A DNA stretch of 64,000 nt from Hirschia maritima DSM 19733 (GCF_000378345.1 NZ_KB899544.1:620001-684000), one strand, 5' to 3'; counted from the first letter of the stretch, positions 19,377 to 28,012 are shown. Program-made: numbers and translations. Notes: generated by a model not told the origin, from the sequence alone.

Positions 19377-19736
19377 ATGAGCAAAATAATGTCAAACACA
19401 AAATGGGCGTCAATCGCTGCGATAGCAGCGTCAGCGCTCTTCGTATCTCCCGCAGCGTTCGCTGAGTCTGGTGCTAAAACACAACCCGTTTCTAAAGATC
19501 TTAAATCTGCACATAGAGACCACCGATATGACAGGAATGTACGTGGTCAAACAGTCTTAAGAGAGTGTGGCTCTTCGGGATATCGAAGCAATAGGTGCTA
19601 TTTTGATGTCGGGTTTGATATAGTTGATGCACGCGTTCATGATCGCAAATCTAAAGGTAGTTGTGATGAAGGCGATGAGTGGGGCCTAAATGGCAATATG
19701 ATGTGGATCCGTGATGGGTGCAAAAGGTGCTGCTGA
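19377..19736 (+). CDS. Secreted DUF3011-like protein, 3' end altered by fusion to pccB remnant
   Basis: The 119-residue protein has a Sec signal peptide (residues ~1-29, cleavage after AFA), a basic linker and a cysteine-rich C-terminus. The spacing of Cys residues and the order CGSSGYRSNRC, SCDEGDEWG and WIRDGC match the pattern I remember for DUF3011 domains, where the last motif continues GCRAxF. Here it stops at once with KRCC. The final ~25 bases overlap, in another frame, the preserved 3' end of pccB, so the natural C-terminus has probably been replaced at a recombination junction near 19705-19725. Function of DUF3011 proteins is unknown to me. Confidence 0.6.
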   Translation: MSKIMSNTKWASIAAIAASALFVSPAAFAESGAKTQPVSKDLKSAHRDHRYDRNVRGQTVLRECGSSGYRSNRCYFDVGFDIVDARVHDRKSKGSCDEGDEWGLNGNMMWIRDGCKRCC

Positions 19737-19959
19737 AATCATCTACCGTGGTGATTTAGGTGATGAAGCTAAAATGGCTGAACACACAAAAGAATATGAA
19801 GATCGATTTGCAAACCCATTTGTTGCCGCGAGCAAGGGGTATATCGATGATGTCATCCAGCCGCATAACACACGGTTCAGAATTGCTAGATCTTTGCGTC
19901 AGTTGAAGAACAAAAGCGTGAAAAACCCTGCTAAGAAGCACGACAATATTCCACTTTAA
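19711..19959 (+). pseudogene. pccB: Remnant of pccB (propionyl-CoA carboxylase beta), C-terminal ~80 codons only
   Basis: The frame from 19711 encodes VMGAKGAAEIIYRGD, then RFANPFVAASKGYIDDV and ends KKHDNIPL. These are the conserved C-terminal motifs of the carboxyltransferase beta subunit of propionyl-CoA carboxylase, normally ~510 residues. The first ~430 codons are absent, and upstream is the DUF3011-like gene in another frame. A GTG at 19711 could start it, but an 82-residue fragment lacks the acyl-CoA site and cannot be a working enzyme. Its stop and following terminator look intact. pccA lies 1.6 kb downstream on the same strand, so this was probably the native pccB position. Confidence 0.85.
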
Positions 19960-19981
19960 ATATGATGGTTTTGACAAAACA

Positions 19982-20012
19982 AAGCCCACTTCCAAAGGAG
20001 GTGGGCTTTTTT
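19982..20012 (+). terminator. Rho-independent terminator after the pccB remnant
   Basis: AAGCCCACTTCC (19982-19993) and GGAGGTGGGCTT (19997-20008) form a stem with a three-base loop followed by a T run. It lies 22 bases after the pccB stop and probably is the original pccB terminator. Confidence 0.85.
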
Positions 20013-20041
20013 ATTGGGTGCGTTCAACAGATAGTAGGGAG

Positions 20042-20221
20042 TTATTCTTCCTCAGAATGTTCCGCTATGAATTCTTTCATAAAGCGCCTTATTTCTCGTG
20101 AAGCGCTTGTGTCCATGTCCTCGCAAAGTTCGACGAAAGCATCACGTTCTTCTTTATTGACGCGGAGAACAAGTTGACTGTCTTTTTTATTCTTTTTGTT
20201 TTTCTTTTTTGTCGTTGTCAT
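20042..20221 (-). CDS. Small ribbon-helix-helix-like protein, 59 residues
   Basis: An uninterrupted minus-strand frame runs from the ATG at 20221 to TAA at 20042. The first 14 residues are very basic (MTTTKKKNKKNKKD), followed by QLVLRVNKEERDAFVELCED and ASREIRRFMKEFI. A short strand followed by two helices, with the strand reading QLVLRV, resembles CopG/Arc-type DNA-binding proteins. No toxin gene is adjacent, so an antitoxin role is not supported. It lies between the pccB terminator and the GIY-YIG gene, which has the same orientation. Confidence 0.6.
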   Translation of the reverse strand: MTTTKKKNKKNKKDSQLVLRVNKEERDAFVELCEDMDTSASREIRRFMKEFIAEHSEEE

Positions 20222-20321
20222 ATCACGCTACTTTCGTCAGAGGTCTTTTGCATAACAAAGTATATACAAAAAAGTGTCTTACTCAAGTGCTTTGCGTGGT
20301 ATCGCGCTAGCAGATTTTTAA

Positions 20322-20774
20322 TTACGTGTTTCTGCGCTGTTTGCCGAACGGAAATAGTGAAGCAATCTTATTCGTCCAGAAACGTCTAATCTTCCACTTC
20401 CTTAGGAGTTTGGCGTCATTGGGAGCGTCATTCATGCCTCTCGGGATCAACATGTCGTTCATCATGGGCTTTAGACCACGAATGAGATCTTCTTCGACGC
20501 GGCGACGCTCTGTTTCTGTTTTGAATCGTGCGACATGGCGTTCGGTTGCGCCTAGTTGCCACCAGGCTTTAGGCCATTTCTCGTGATTGCGAAGACGATT
20601 GCTCAAGCTGGCTGCTTTGCCAACATAAAGTGGTTTAAGCCAGAATATAAAGGAGCGACGGACGAAAACATAAATTCCTGGATCACTTGGTAATCCATTA
20701 TCTGTCAGCGTGATGTTGAACCAATATTTTCTGCCGGATTCTCCTCGCCATCTGTGGAACCCGAAAATAATCAT
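20322..20774 (-). CDS. GIY-YIG domain protein
   Basis: This 150-residue protein contains a GIY-YIG fold: GIYVFVRRSF (GIY part, residues ~33-42), LYVGKAASLSNRLRNH (YIG part with its Arg), and a later acidic helix containing RRVEEDLIRGLKP with the metal-ligand Glu. Standalone GIY-YIG proteins of this size are common in alphaproteobacteria and their role is mostly unknown; structure-specific DNA cleavage is possible. It has no helicase or UvrC parts. The gene faces away from the K+ channel gene at 20926. Confidence 0.75.
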   Translation of the reverse strand: MIIFGFHRWRGESGRKYWFNITLTDNGLPSDPGIYVFVRRSFIFWLKPLYVGKAASLSNRLRNHEKWPKAWWQLGATERHVARFKTETERRRVEEDLIRGLKPMMNDMLIPRGMNDAPNDAKLLRKWKIRRFWTNKIASLFPFGKQRRNT

Positions 20775-20925
20775 CTACTCGACCTTATAAAAGAAATTCA
20801 ACCAGTTATGATATCAACTCGATAGCATTTGAAAGAATGTATCAAGGATTGGTTAACAGAATACGGCTGCAGAATGGCATCTTCTGGAAGATAATTCCTA
20901 AGCATTAATTTGAGAATATAGCACA

Positions 20926-21414
20926 ATGTTACTTGAGAATTTAGTCGTCGCAGTTTTGATGGTCAGCTTATGCGTATGTGTCCATTTTTTTGGTCTGACA
21001 GGGTTAATTGCCATAGTTCGCCGGGATCATTTTAAACGAAAATCTGCTACGTCGCTGATAACTCAAAGTGCAGCCATAGTGGTTGTGGTGATGGCACTAT
21101 TTTTCTTGCATACCATCGAGATTTGGATGTTTGCCGCACTTTACTCATTTCTTGGAGAATTTCAGACATTTGAGGAATCTTTGTATTTTTCAACCTCGAC
21201 ATTCACGACGGTTGGGTTCGGTGATCTATATCTGGATGAGAAGTGGAGGCTATTGTCCGCTATTGAATCTGCCGCTGGTTTTCTGCTGATAGGATGGTCG
21301 ACAGCGTTCTTGGTATCCATAACTGCGAAATTAAGAATACTTGAAGCGCAATTTGATGCGCCGCACAAAGAAAAATATAGCCATGACGATAAGGATGACT
21401 ATAAAGGGAACTAG
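20926..21414 (+). CDS. Two-pore-helix potassium channel-like protein
   Basis: The 162-residue protein has hydrophobic segments at ~5-30, ~45-75 and ~105-130, with a pore loop that carries the selectivity filter TVGFGD (STSTFTTVGFGDLY). This is the ion_trans_2 (KcsA-like) arrangement, with an additional N-terminal segment. The charged tail (KEKYSHDDKDD) has no RCK domain, so ligand gating is not evident. It lies ~120 bases upstream of pccA but without obvious functional link. Confidence 0.82.
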   Translation: MLLENLVVAVLMVSLCVCVHFFGLTGLIAIVRRDHFKRKSATSLITQSAAIVVVVMALFFLHTIEIWMFAALYSFLGEFQTFEESLYFSTSTFTTVGFGDLYLDEKWRLLSAIESAAGFLLIGWSTAFLVSITAKLRILEAQFDAPHKEKYSHDDKDDYKGN

Positions 21415-21536
21415 AATTCAATTTGGAGCGTCAATCTAGAACTTTGGTTCCGATTGCCCTTCAGATGGGTACATACTAAATAGAAAATAAAAAATACGGA
21501 TTAATCCGAGAAGACAATACGGGGCACACAAAACAG

Positions 21537-23537
21537 ATGTTTTCGAAAATTCTTATAGCGAACCGTGGAGAGATTGCTTGCCGCGTTATCAAGACTTGTA
21601 AAAGACTTGGAGTAAAAACAGTTGTTGTTTACTCAGAAGCTGATGCAGGGTCTTTAGCTGTTGAACTGGCAGATGAAACCGTATTTATCGGTGGTTCTGC
21701 ATCTTCAGAAAGCTATTTGGTTCAAGATAAAATTGTGGCGGCGGTTAAAGAAACCGGTGCTGAAGCCGTGCATCCTGGGTTTGGGTTCCTGTCTGAAAAT
21801 CCAGATTTTGCTAGACGATTAGAAAAAGAAAAGATCGCGTTTATCGGGCCAAACCCCAAAGCCATTGAGGTGATGGGAGATAAAATCACATCTAAGAAAT
21901 TCGCTGATGAAGCGGGTGTGAGCACAGTTCCTGGCCACATGGGCTTGATTGAAGATGCTGATGAGGCAGTCAAAATCTCTAAAGAGATTGGTTATCCTGT
22001 AATGATCAAGGCCTCCGCTGGTGGTGGTGGTAAAGGTATGCGCATCGCTTGGAATGATGATGAAGCCCGTGAAGGGTTCCGTGATTCAAAAGCTGAAGCA
22101 AAAGGATCTTTTGGTGATGACCGCATATTCATTGAAAAGTTTATCACTGAACCACGGCACATTGAAATACAGGTTTTAGGTGACAAGCACGGCCATTGTA
22201 TCCACCTGAACGAACGCGAGTGTTCTATTCAGCGTCGTAATCAGAAAGTGGTTGAAGAAGCCCCATCACCTTTTATTGATCCCAAAACACGTGCTGCTAT
22301 GGGAAAGCAGTCTATAGCCCTTGCTAAGGCTGTAAACTATGACTCCGCAGGTACTGTTGAGTTCATTGTGGACAAGGATAAGAACTTCTATTTCCTTGAA
22401 ATGAACACACGTCTTCAGGTGGAACACCCAGTTACTGAGATGACAACTGGTGTAGACCTCGTCGAGCAAATGTTGTTGGTCGCTTACGGTGAAACACTAG
22501 CGCTGCAGCAAAACGACATTGGAATTAAAGGTTGGGCCGTTGAAACGCGTATTTACGCTGAAGACCCATATAGAAACTTCTTGCCATCTATTGGTCGTTT
22601 GAAACGCTGTGAATTCCCACCAGAAGGAAAACTGGGCAAAGGGGAAGTGCGGATCGATACAGGTGTGCGTGAAGGAGATGAAATCTCCATGTATTACGAC
22701 CCAATGATCGCTAAATTGATCACCTATGGAAAAGATCGAGCAGACGCAATCGATGTGCATGAAATGGCTTTGGATCGTTTGCGCATCGAAGGAATTCAGG
22801 ACAATTCTCCATTCCTGCAGGCGGTGATTGCTCAAGATCGTTTTAAAAGCGGTAAACTCACCACAAATTATATTCCGGACGAGTTTCCTGATGGATTTAG
22901 TGGTGCAGAAGCGACAAAAGACCAAGAAGTCTTATTGGCTTCAGTCGCCACATTTGCGCATTCTCTGTTCGTGGAGCGGGCAAATCAGATTGAAAATCAA
23001 ATGGATGCAGAGCGCGAGCTTAGATCTGATTGGGTTGCTGTTGTGGATCGGAAACCTTTGCCAGTTTCAATCGTTCGTGGTGGTGGAGAAGCGGAGCTTA
23101 AGTTCAAAGGGCGCAAAGCTGTTGTAAATATCTCGACACCGTGGATGCCGGGATTGGGCGTTGTTGAAGGTGTTATCGATAATATGCCTTTCGCAGTACG
23201 TTTCGATGACACAACTGAAGGCTATGTGCTTCGCTATCGCGGTATAAAGTCAAACATCCTTGTTTTGTCTCCAAATACCGCTGAACTTTATGCAAAAATT
23301 CCGGAAAAAGAAGCCCCAGATATGTCCAAAATGATCCTTAGCCCGATGCCGGGTTTGGTGGTCTCTATGGATGTTGAAATAGGCCAGGAAGTGAAAGCAG
23401 GTAGTGCGGTGTGTGTTGTCGAAGCAATGAAAATGCAAAACATCATTCGCGCTGAAGCTGATGGAGTTGTCAAAGCTATCAATGCCGGCGCGGGCGATTC
23501 AGTTGCTGCTGACGCCATTCTGGTAGAGTTTGAATAA
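21537..23537 (+). CDS. pccA: Propionyl-CoA carboxylase alpha subunit (biotin carboxylase + BCCP)
   Basis: PccA carboxylates its own biotin with ATP and bicarbonate and hands the carboxyl group to the beta subunit, which makes methylmalonyl-CoA. The 666-residue product starts MFSKILIANRGEIACRVI, has the ATP-grasp loop SAGGGGKGMR, the catalytic ECSIQRRNQKVVEEAP region and EMNTRLQVEHPVTE. It ends with a biotinyl domain EAMKMQN (biotinyl Lys632). A middle BT domain (~500-590) is the PCC type, not pyruvate or acetyl-CoA carboxylase. The partner pccB is only a remnant 1.6 kb upstream, so an intact beta subunit must be encoded elsewhere or the enzyme is not functional. Confidence 0.93.
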   Translation: MFSKILIANRGEIACRVIKTCKRLGVKTVVVYSEADAGSLAVELADETVFIGGSASSESYLVQDKIVAAVKETGAEAVHPGFGFLSENPDFARRLEKEKIAFIGPNPKAIEVMGDKITSKKFADEAGVSTVPGHMGLIEDADEAVKISKEIGYPVMIKASAGGGGKGMRIAWNDDEAREGFRDSKAEAKGSFGDDRIFIEKFITEPRHIEIQVLGDKHGHCIHLNERECSIQRRNQKVVEEAPSPFIDPKTRAAMGKQSIALAKAVNYDSAGTVEFIVDKDKNFYFLEMNTRLQVEHPVTEMTTGVDLVEQMLLVAYGETLALQQNDIGIKGWAVETRIYAEDPYRNFLPSIGRLKRCEFPPEGKLGKGEVRIDTGVREGDEISMYYDPMIAKLITYGKDRADAIDVHEMALDRLRIEGIQDNSPFLQAVIAQDRFKSGKLTTNYIPDEFPDGFSGAEATKDQEVLLASVATFAHSLFVERANQIENQMDAERELRSDWVAVVDRKPLPVSIVRGGGEAELKFKGRKAVVNISTPWMPGLGVVEGVIDNMPFAVRFDDTTEGYVLRYRGIKSNILVLSPNTAELYAKIPEKEAPDMSKMILSPMPGLVVSMDVEIGQEVKAGSAVCVVEAMKMQNIIRAEADGVVKAINAGAGDSVAADAILVEFE

Positions 23538-23701
23538 TTGCCGATAAACCAATAGATATTTTTCAAGTAGGCGCATTTGTAAAGCAAGGTGTGTCTGCTT
23601 GAATTGGTTTCCAAAAACAGGTTGTTTGTTAACCATATTGCAACCGTAACATTTGTAGCTTCATCATATTCTCTTTTGGGTTCATTGGACGTAGAGTTAT
23701 T

Positions 23702-26056
23702 ATGAAGCTTTCCTCATTGCCAGTCGCATTTCGTGTATCTCTTGCTGTCGCAGTTCCGATAATTGCGCTCTGTATTATTTCAACTTTATATATTTTAGAT
23801 AATTTCAATTCCGCTCGTCAGATGGAACGAGTTCAACATGTAACGGATATTGGACAGTCTGTTAGTCGTCTTGTTCATGAGCTTCAGAAAGAACGCGGAA
23901 GTTCTGCAGGGTTTGTCGGAGCGAAGGGAACGGGAGAGTTTCCAGGGTTGTTGGCAAAACAGAAATTGCAAACGGATGAGGCTCTAAATGCGTTTCAAAA
24001 ATCCATAGAAATCCACTTAGATATTTTGAATGATCCTCACTTAGATAGCGCTTACAATACGCTGGACGTTGATCTGGGAAATCTAAACGGGCATCGGCAA
24101 ACTGTGCAAACGCTGAGTTACAATGTTCAGGAAACAGTGGGGCCTTACACTGGGATGATAGCAAAACTCTTGGAGATGGTTGCTCTAAGTACTCATGATG
24201 CTTCAGGTAGCGATCTAGCAAGTGATTTAACAGCGTTTCTTGCATTGATGAATGTTAAAGAAAACGCAGGCGTGGAGCGTGCATTTGGTTCCAATGCATT
24301 TGCAGGCGGGGCAATTACACAAGACAAGCACGAAAGAGTTGTCAGCCTGATATCCAACCAGAATGGCTTTTTAAAAGAGTTCAGAATGTTGATGAGTGAT
24401 CAATGGGATGAAAAGCTAGACGCTAATGTAGCAAAACAGGAGTGGCAAGACGTTATTGATGCTCGCCGTATTCTTGTTGATGGGCTTTATCGTGCGGATC
24501 AAAATTTATTAGCAACGTATACTGGGCCAGAGTGGTTTGCTTTGACCACAAAACGCATTGAATTGTTGATGGACTTTGAAACATACTTTGTGGATGACAT
24601 TGATAGCAAAGCAGAGCTTTTGAAAGAGGAATTCTCAGGAAAAGCATATGTTATTTTATGGGTAAGTCTGGTGAGTATTGTCTTTGCTGGAATTTTGTCA
24701 GCGCTGATGATTGTTAGTGTAGTTAGACCGATAAAAAATATCTCGGCGCAGTTAGGAAAACTGGCCGATGGAGAAACGGACATTCGTGTATCTGGCCAAT
24801 CGAGAAAAGATGAAATTGGTGTTTTATCCAGAGCTGCTGATGCCTTCCTCGTTTCGAGTAAAGAACGACAAGAGCTCATGGAAGAGAACACTCGGAAGGA
24901 ACAGAAGGCACTTGAAGAGCGCCGCCAAACGATGCGGGATATGGCGGATGAAGTGAAATTTGCTACGAAAGAAACAGTTATGGTGGTGTCCGAAGCTGCC
25001 ACTGATTTGATGGCCGGTAGTAAAGAAATGTTTCAGCAATTAGCAGTGGCCAAAGAAAATGCCAGTAGCGTTGATAGTGCTGCTCAAGCGACTATGGAGG
25101 CAACAGACCAAGCTTCTACGCTGGCTAATGAGCTAAGCATCGCGATTTCGGAAGTGGCTGAAAACGTGGTGAAAGGCGATGAAATTGCAAAAGGTGCTGT
25201 GGATGAGGCAGATGTATCGCGCCAAGGTGTAGAAGAATTGGATGAAGCCGCAAAGCAAATTGGTGACTTTGTAAATATTATCACTGAACTGGCCGAACAA
25301 ACAAATCTATTGGCCCTCAATGCGTCTATTGAGTCAGCGCGTGCTGGAGAGGCCGGAAGAGGTTTTTCTGTGGTTGCCGAGGAGATCAAACAGCTTGCCA
25401 ACCAGACAAATAGGTCCGCTTCACAGATATCTGATCGCGTAAATCAAATTCAAAGCAAAACCGAAAACGCCGTGGCATCAATTGGAAAAATCACCCAATC
25501 GGTGAAAGATATTGGAGAAGTCACTTCAAGCGTTGCTGCAGCAATTGAAGAGCAACGAGCTTCTACCGCTTCTTTCTCACAATTTTTGGAAGAAAACCGT
25601 GAAGCCATAAAAGGTGTCGCCGATGGGGTGGGTGATCTGTCAGTTATTGCTAATCAGAGCTCCGATAAGGCTGAGCGTATGGGGGATCTAGCTGAGAGCA
25701 TGGTCAATCAATCTAGAGAAGTCAGTGAAACGATTCCTAAGATAGTAGAAGGCGCGGTGGAAAAGGTAGAACGCAGACGTTGTGAGCGCATTGAAATTGA
25801 AAAATCAGTAAAGCTAACCGACGATAGAGGGAAACGAGGAACTGTTTTAGCGGATGTATCTCAATCAGGAGCTAGTATCATTGGTGAGGTTTTTGGGGAC
25901 AACGTTAAAATATCGATCGAAGGTATTTGCGACGATTTGAGTGCGCATGTCGTCTGGAAAAAAGAAGAGAATGTCGGTATCCATTTTGAGAAAAATATCT
26001 CCCAAGACATGGTCAATCAAATAGTGCAAAGACAGGAAAGATCTAGAGCAGCGTAG
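23702..26056 (+). CDS. Methyl-accepting chemotaxis protein with NIT sensor and C-terminal PilZ domain
   Basis: The 784-residue chemoreceptor has TM1 (~13-33), a periplasmic NIT-like (nitrate/nitrite sensing) domain with [17 protein letters not shown]2 (~318-340), a HAMP domain (~342-395), and a methyl-accepting domain whose tip reads [27 protein letters not shown]. From ~690 it has a PilZ domain with RRCER (RxxxR) and DVSQSGA (DxSxxG), the two c-di-GMP binding motifs. It may link nitrate-type sensing and c-di-GMP to the Che pathway. No che genes are nearby. It ends one base before the convergent lipB stop. Confidence 0.93.
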   Translation: MKLSSLPVAFRVSLAVAVPIIALCIISTLYILDNFNSARQMERVQHVTDIGQSVSRLVHELQKERGSSAGFVGAKGTGEFPGLLAKQKLQTDEALNAFQKSIEIHLDILNDPHLDSAYNTLDVDLGNLNGHRQTVQTLSYNVQETVGPYTGMIAKLLEMVALSTHDASGSDLASDLTAFLALMNVKENAGVERAFGSNAFAGGAITQDKHERVVSLISNQNGFLKEFRMLMSDQWDEKLDANVAKQEWQDVIDARRILVDGLYRADQNLLATYTGPEWFALTTKRIELLMDFETYFVDDIDSKAELLKEEFSGKAYVILWVSLVSIVFAGILSALMIVSVVRPIKNISAQLGKLADGETDIRVSGQSRKDEIGVLSRAADAFLVSSKERQELMEENTRKEQKALEERRQTMRDMADEVKFATKETVMVVSEAATDLMAGSKEMFQQLAVAKENASSVDSAAQATMEATDQASTLANELSIAISEVAENVVKGDEIAKGAVDEADVSRQGVEELDEAAKQIGDFVNIITELAEQTNLLALNASIESARAGEAGRGFSVVAEEIKQLANQTNRSASQISDRVNQIQSKTENAVASIGKITQSVKDIGEVTSSVAAAIEEQRASTASFSQFLEENREAIKGVADGVGDLSVIANQSSDKAERMGDLAESMVNQSREVSETIPKIVEGAVEKVERRRCERIEIEKSVKLTDDRGKRGTVLADVSQSGASIIGEVFGDNVKISIEGICDDLSAHVVWKKEENVGIHFEKNISQDMVNQIVQRQERSRAA

Positions 26057-26057
26057 T

Positions 26058-26768
26058 TTAACCAAAATTAGGAGGCGAAATGAGTGTCGTTTTGCCGAAC
26101 AATTTTTCAAACTCTGTGTTTAGAAGTGTGTCGACTTCTTCCATTTTTAGCGGGTGGCCTAGTTTATGGAGACTTGTAACACCTGCAGCGGGATCAGAAA
26201 TGCCACATGGAACAATACCGGTGAAATGTTCCAAGTCAGGAGAGACATTTAGACTTATCCCGTGGAATGATACCCATTTGCGCAAACGAACGCCTATGGC
26301 AGCAATTTTGTCCGATGCTTCTGGTAGTTCAGGTGTCGCTGGTAAATCCACCCATACACCGACGCGTCCGTCATAACGCTTGGCTGTAACGTCGAGTTTC
26401 CCCAATGTGTTGATAATCCATTCTTCAAGAGAATGGACAAAGGCCCTCACATCACGACCTCGTTTGGCTATGTCCAGCATGACATATGCAACGCGTTGAC
26501 CCGGGCCATGATAAGTAAACTGGCCGCCTCTACCCGCATCAAATACAGGAAACCTATCTGGATCGGTAAGGTCTTCTTTATTGGCGCTTGTGCCTGCTGT
26601 GTAGAGAGGAGGGTGTTCGAGTAGCCAAATTAATTCACCAGCGTCTCCCCTCGAAATTGCCGCTACCCGCTCTTCCATGAAGCTTATTGCATCAGCATAA
26701 TCTACGTGCTCAGTTGAAATTGCCCATTCGACTGGAGGTAAATTGTTTTCGTTATTTTGCTGGCTCAT
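26058..26768 (-). CDS. lipB: Octanoyltransferase (lipoyl(octanoyl) transferase)
   Basis: LipB moves octanoyl groups from acyl carrier protein to lipoyl domains of 2-oxoacid dehydrogenases and GcvH. The 236-residue protein has [21 protein letters not shown], the lysine motif [18 protein letters not shown] and the catalytic cysteine in GIVPCGISD, followed by GVTSL. All active-site parts are present. Its 3' end abuts that of the chemoreceptor. A divergent fliN-like gene starts 81 bases from its ATG. Confidence 0.95.
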   Translation of the reverse strand: MSQQNNENNLPPVEWAISTEHVDYADAISFMEERVAAISRGDAGELIWLLEHPPLYTAGTSANKEDLTDPDRFPVFDAGRGGQFTYHGPGQRVAYVMLDIAKRGRDVRAFVHSLEEWIINTLGKLDVTAKRYDGRVGVWVDLPATPELPEASDKIAAIGVRLRKWVSFHGISLNVSPDLEHFTGIVPCGISDPAAGVTSLHKLGHPLKMEEVDTLLNTEFEKLFGKTTLISPPNFG

Positions 26769-26848
26769 GCGGTTACGTTAACTCCTTACTCACTTAGATA
26801 GTCCAAATTCGAGTTTGGCTTTTACCAAACAAGAATGGGGTTTTATTC

Positions 26849-27103
26849 TTGTCATCGCAAATAGACTCAGTCGAAATTGAGATCACAGTGCTCTTAGGGC
26901 GCTCTAAAATTCCTATGCAACAATTACTGCGTATGGGACGTGGAGCTGTGATTCCATTGGATGCTAGCGAATACGATGAAGTTTGGATTCTTGCAAACAA
27001 CCATCCCATTGCCCGCGGGGAATTAGTGATTGATGGTGAGCGTGTATCTGTATCAATAACAGGTGCAGCGCAAGTTGAAGATTATTATGCAACAGAACAA
27101 TAG
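26849..27103 (+). CDS. fliN: FliN-type flagellar switch (SpoA domain) protein
   Basis: FliN forms the lower C-ring of the flagellar motor, binds CheY and helps export. The 84-residue protein is a single SpoA domain: VEIEITVLLGRSKIPMQQLLRMGRG (in two parts), VIPLDASEYDEVWILANNHPIARGEL, and the C-terminal strand VSVSITG. The start is a TTG at 26849 with GGGG 8 bases upstream; no ATG in frame would preserve the fold. It is not next to fliG or other flagellar genes here, which is unusual. A second FliN or a type III secretion homologue is the alternative. Confidence 0.82.
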   Translation: MSSQIDSVEIEITVLLGRSKIPMQQLLRMGRGAVIPLDASEYDEVWILANNHPIARGELVIDGERVSVSITGAAQVEDYYATEQ

Positions 27104-27167
27104 CTGAAATTGTTTCAAGACTAAAACTTTTCAACAATTATAACTGAGAATTATCAAAAATTCTAAA

Positions 27168-27196
27168 TTTCAGGGTTCACACAGGCGATCTATAAT
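27168..27196 (+). promoter_or_regulatory. Candidate promoter of tRNA-Leu
   Basis: A perfect -10 TATAAT lies at 27191-27196, which would place transcription start about 20 bases before the mature tRNA. The -35 at 17-base spacing (27168-27173, TTTCAG) is poor. The assignment rests on the -10 alone. Confidence 0.4.
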
Positions 27197-27222
27197 GTAT
27201 ATCTCGCCGTTCGTTTCGGTTT

Positions 27223-27309
27223 GCGGCCGTGGCGGAATTGGTAGACGCGCAGCGTTGAGGTCGCTGTGGGGTAAAACCCGTGGAAGTTCGAGTCTTCTCG
27301 GCCGCACCA
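27223..27309 (+). tRNA. tRNA-Leu(GAG)
   Basis: The 87-base gene has acceptor stem GCGGCCG pairing with CGGCCGC, D-arm GGCGGAATTGGTAGACGC, an anticodon stem CAGCG/CGCTG around loop TTGAGGT (anticodon GAG, reading CUU/CUC), a long class II variable arm, and the T-arm GTTCGAGTCTT region. CCA is encoded at 27307-27309. The long variable arm and G-initial acceptor stem fit leucine. Confidence 0.93.
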
Positions 27310-27419
27310 GATGTTTCCTAGAAAAGATAATTTTGTTCCTACGACTAATGTCGGGTGTAGAATTTGTTCGTTCATTGCTATTCTGAATGAATATATACCG
27401 CATTCAAGGCTGATTTTCG

Positions 27420-27632
27420 ATGAAACATCATATTATGATCGCGCTAGGCCTATTATTATTGGTCATTTTTGGGATTAGACTTTTCTCCGCAATCGCTTTG
27501 CCTGGGATTGGTTTCAATGAATTGTACTGCATAGGCGGAGTGGTTCTAGCCGGTTGGTTGATAAAAGGTGGTTTCGCCGAATGGAAATTCGCGCGGGAGC
27601 AATCTGATTCAGCCGATAATAACAATTCTTAG
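27420..27632 (+). CDS. Small membrane protein of unknown function
   Basis: The 70-residue product has two predicted membrane segments, ~5-28 (IALGLLLLVIFGIRLFSAI) and ~35-50 (CIGGVVLAGWLIKGGF), and a short polar tail. No family is recognised. It lies between tRNA-Leu and the symporter operon on the same strand. The frame is clean and codon use resembles that of neighbours, so I think it is real, but evidence is limited. Confidence 0.55.
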   Translation: MKHHIMIALGLLLLVIFGIRLFSAIALPGIGFNELYCIGGVVLAGWLIKGGFAEWKFAREQSDSADNNNS

Positions 27633-27650
27633 AATTATTCTTTTTTATAC

Positions 27651-27660
27651 GACTAAAGTC
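27651..27660. promoter_or_regulatory. Possible operator shared with the porin upstream region
   Basis: GACTAAAGTC, read on the minus strand as GACTTTAGTC, is an inverted repeat 83-92 bases before the symporter start. A ten-base element differing at one position (GACCTTAGTC, 34091-34100) lies 91-100 bases before the porin start. The link to the CrbR-like regulator between them is speculative. Confidence 0.3.
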
Positions 27661-27742
27661 CCTCTACAAGATTGATCAAATATCCCCCAGCATGAAAATG
27701 CGAAAAATCTCGCTTCTTATCAAACAGGGGAGGAAGCAAATC

Positions 27743-28009
27743 TTGTCTGAAGAAAAACAAAAAATAGACGTGAAGGGGTATTGGTCGGAAGTACTTACCC
27801 TAACTTGTTCGCTTTTAGCTATTTGGTTCGCCGTATCCTATGGAGCAGGAATTCTGTTTCGCGATGCGCTCGATAATCTATCGATCGGCGGTGCGCCTTT
27901 GGGATTCTGGTTTGCACAATCAGGATCGATTTTCGTCTTTGTCATACTGATCGTCGTATATTGTCGTCGCATGACTAAGCTCGAAGAGAAATACGGAGTG
28001 GAGGGCTAA
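27743..28009 (+). CDS. Sodium:solute symporter small subunit (DUF4212)
   Basis: DUF4212 proteins are small two-TM partners of a sodium:solute symporter subfamily. The segments ~18-40 (LTLTCSLLAIWFAVSYGAG) and ~55-78 (FWFAQSGSIFVFVILIVVY) match. I place the start at TTG 27743, because GGGGAGGA (27727-27734) is well placed and the resulting 88 residues match the family length. An in-frame ATG at 27692 has no ribosome-binding site. The stop is three bases before the large subunit start, so the pair is one operon. Confidence 0.85.
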   Translation: MSEEKQKIDVKGYWSEVLTLTCSLLAIWFAVSYGAGILFRDALDNLSIGGAPLGFWFAQSGSIFVFVILIVVYCRRMTKLEEKYGVEG

Positions 28010-28012
28010 GTC

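Noticed and set aside
19711-19959. A functional 82-residue gene started by GTG at 19711
   Set aside because: Every residue matches the C-terminal end of a ~510-residue carboxyltransferase, so it is a remnant and not a complete protein.
19962-20389. Two plus-strand frames (71 residues each) across the RHH and GIY-YIG region
   Set aside because: They overlap the terminator and the better supported minus-strand RHH and GIY-YIG genes.
24499-25002. 167-residue minus-strand open frame inside the chemoreceptor gene
   Set aside because: Shadow of a well-supported MCP coding sequence; Ser-rich composition is what reverse reading of such genes gives.
27310-27419. Integration site of a mobile element at the 3' end of tRNA-Leu
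   Set aside because: No integrase gene and no repeated tRNA 3' sequence were found downstream.
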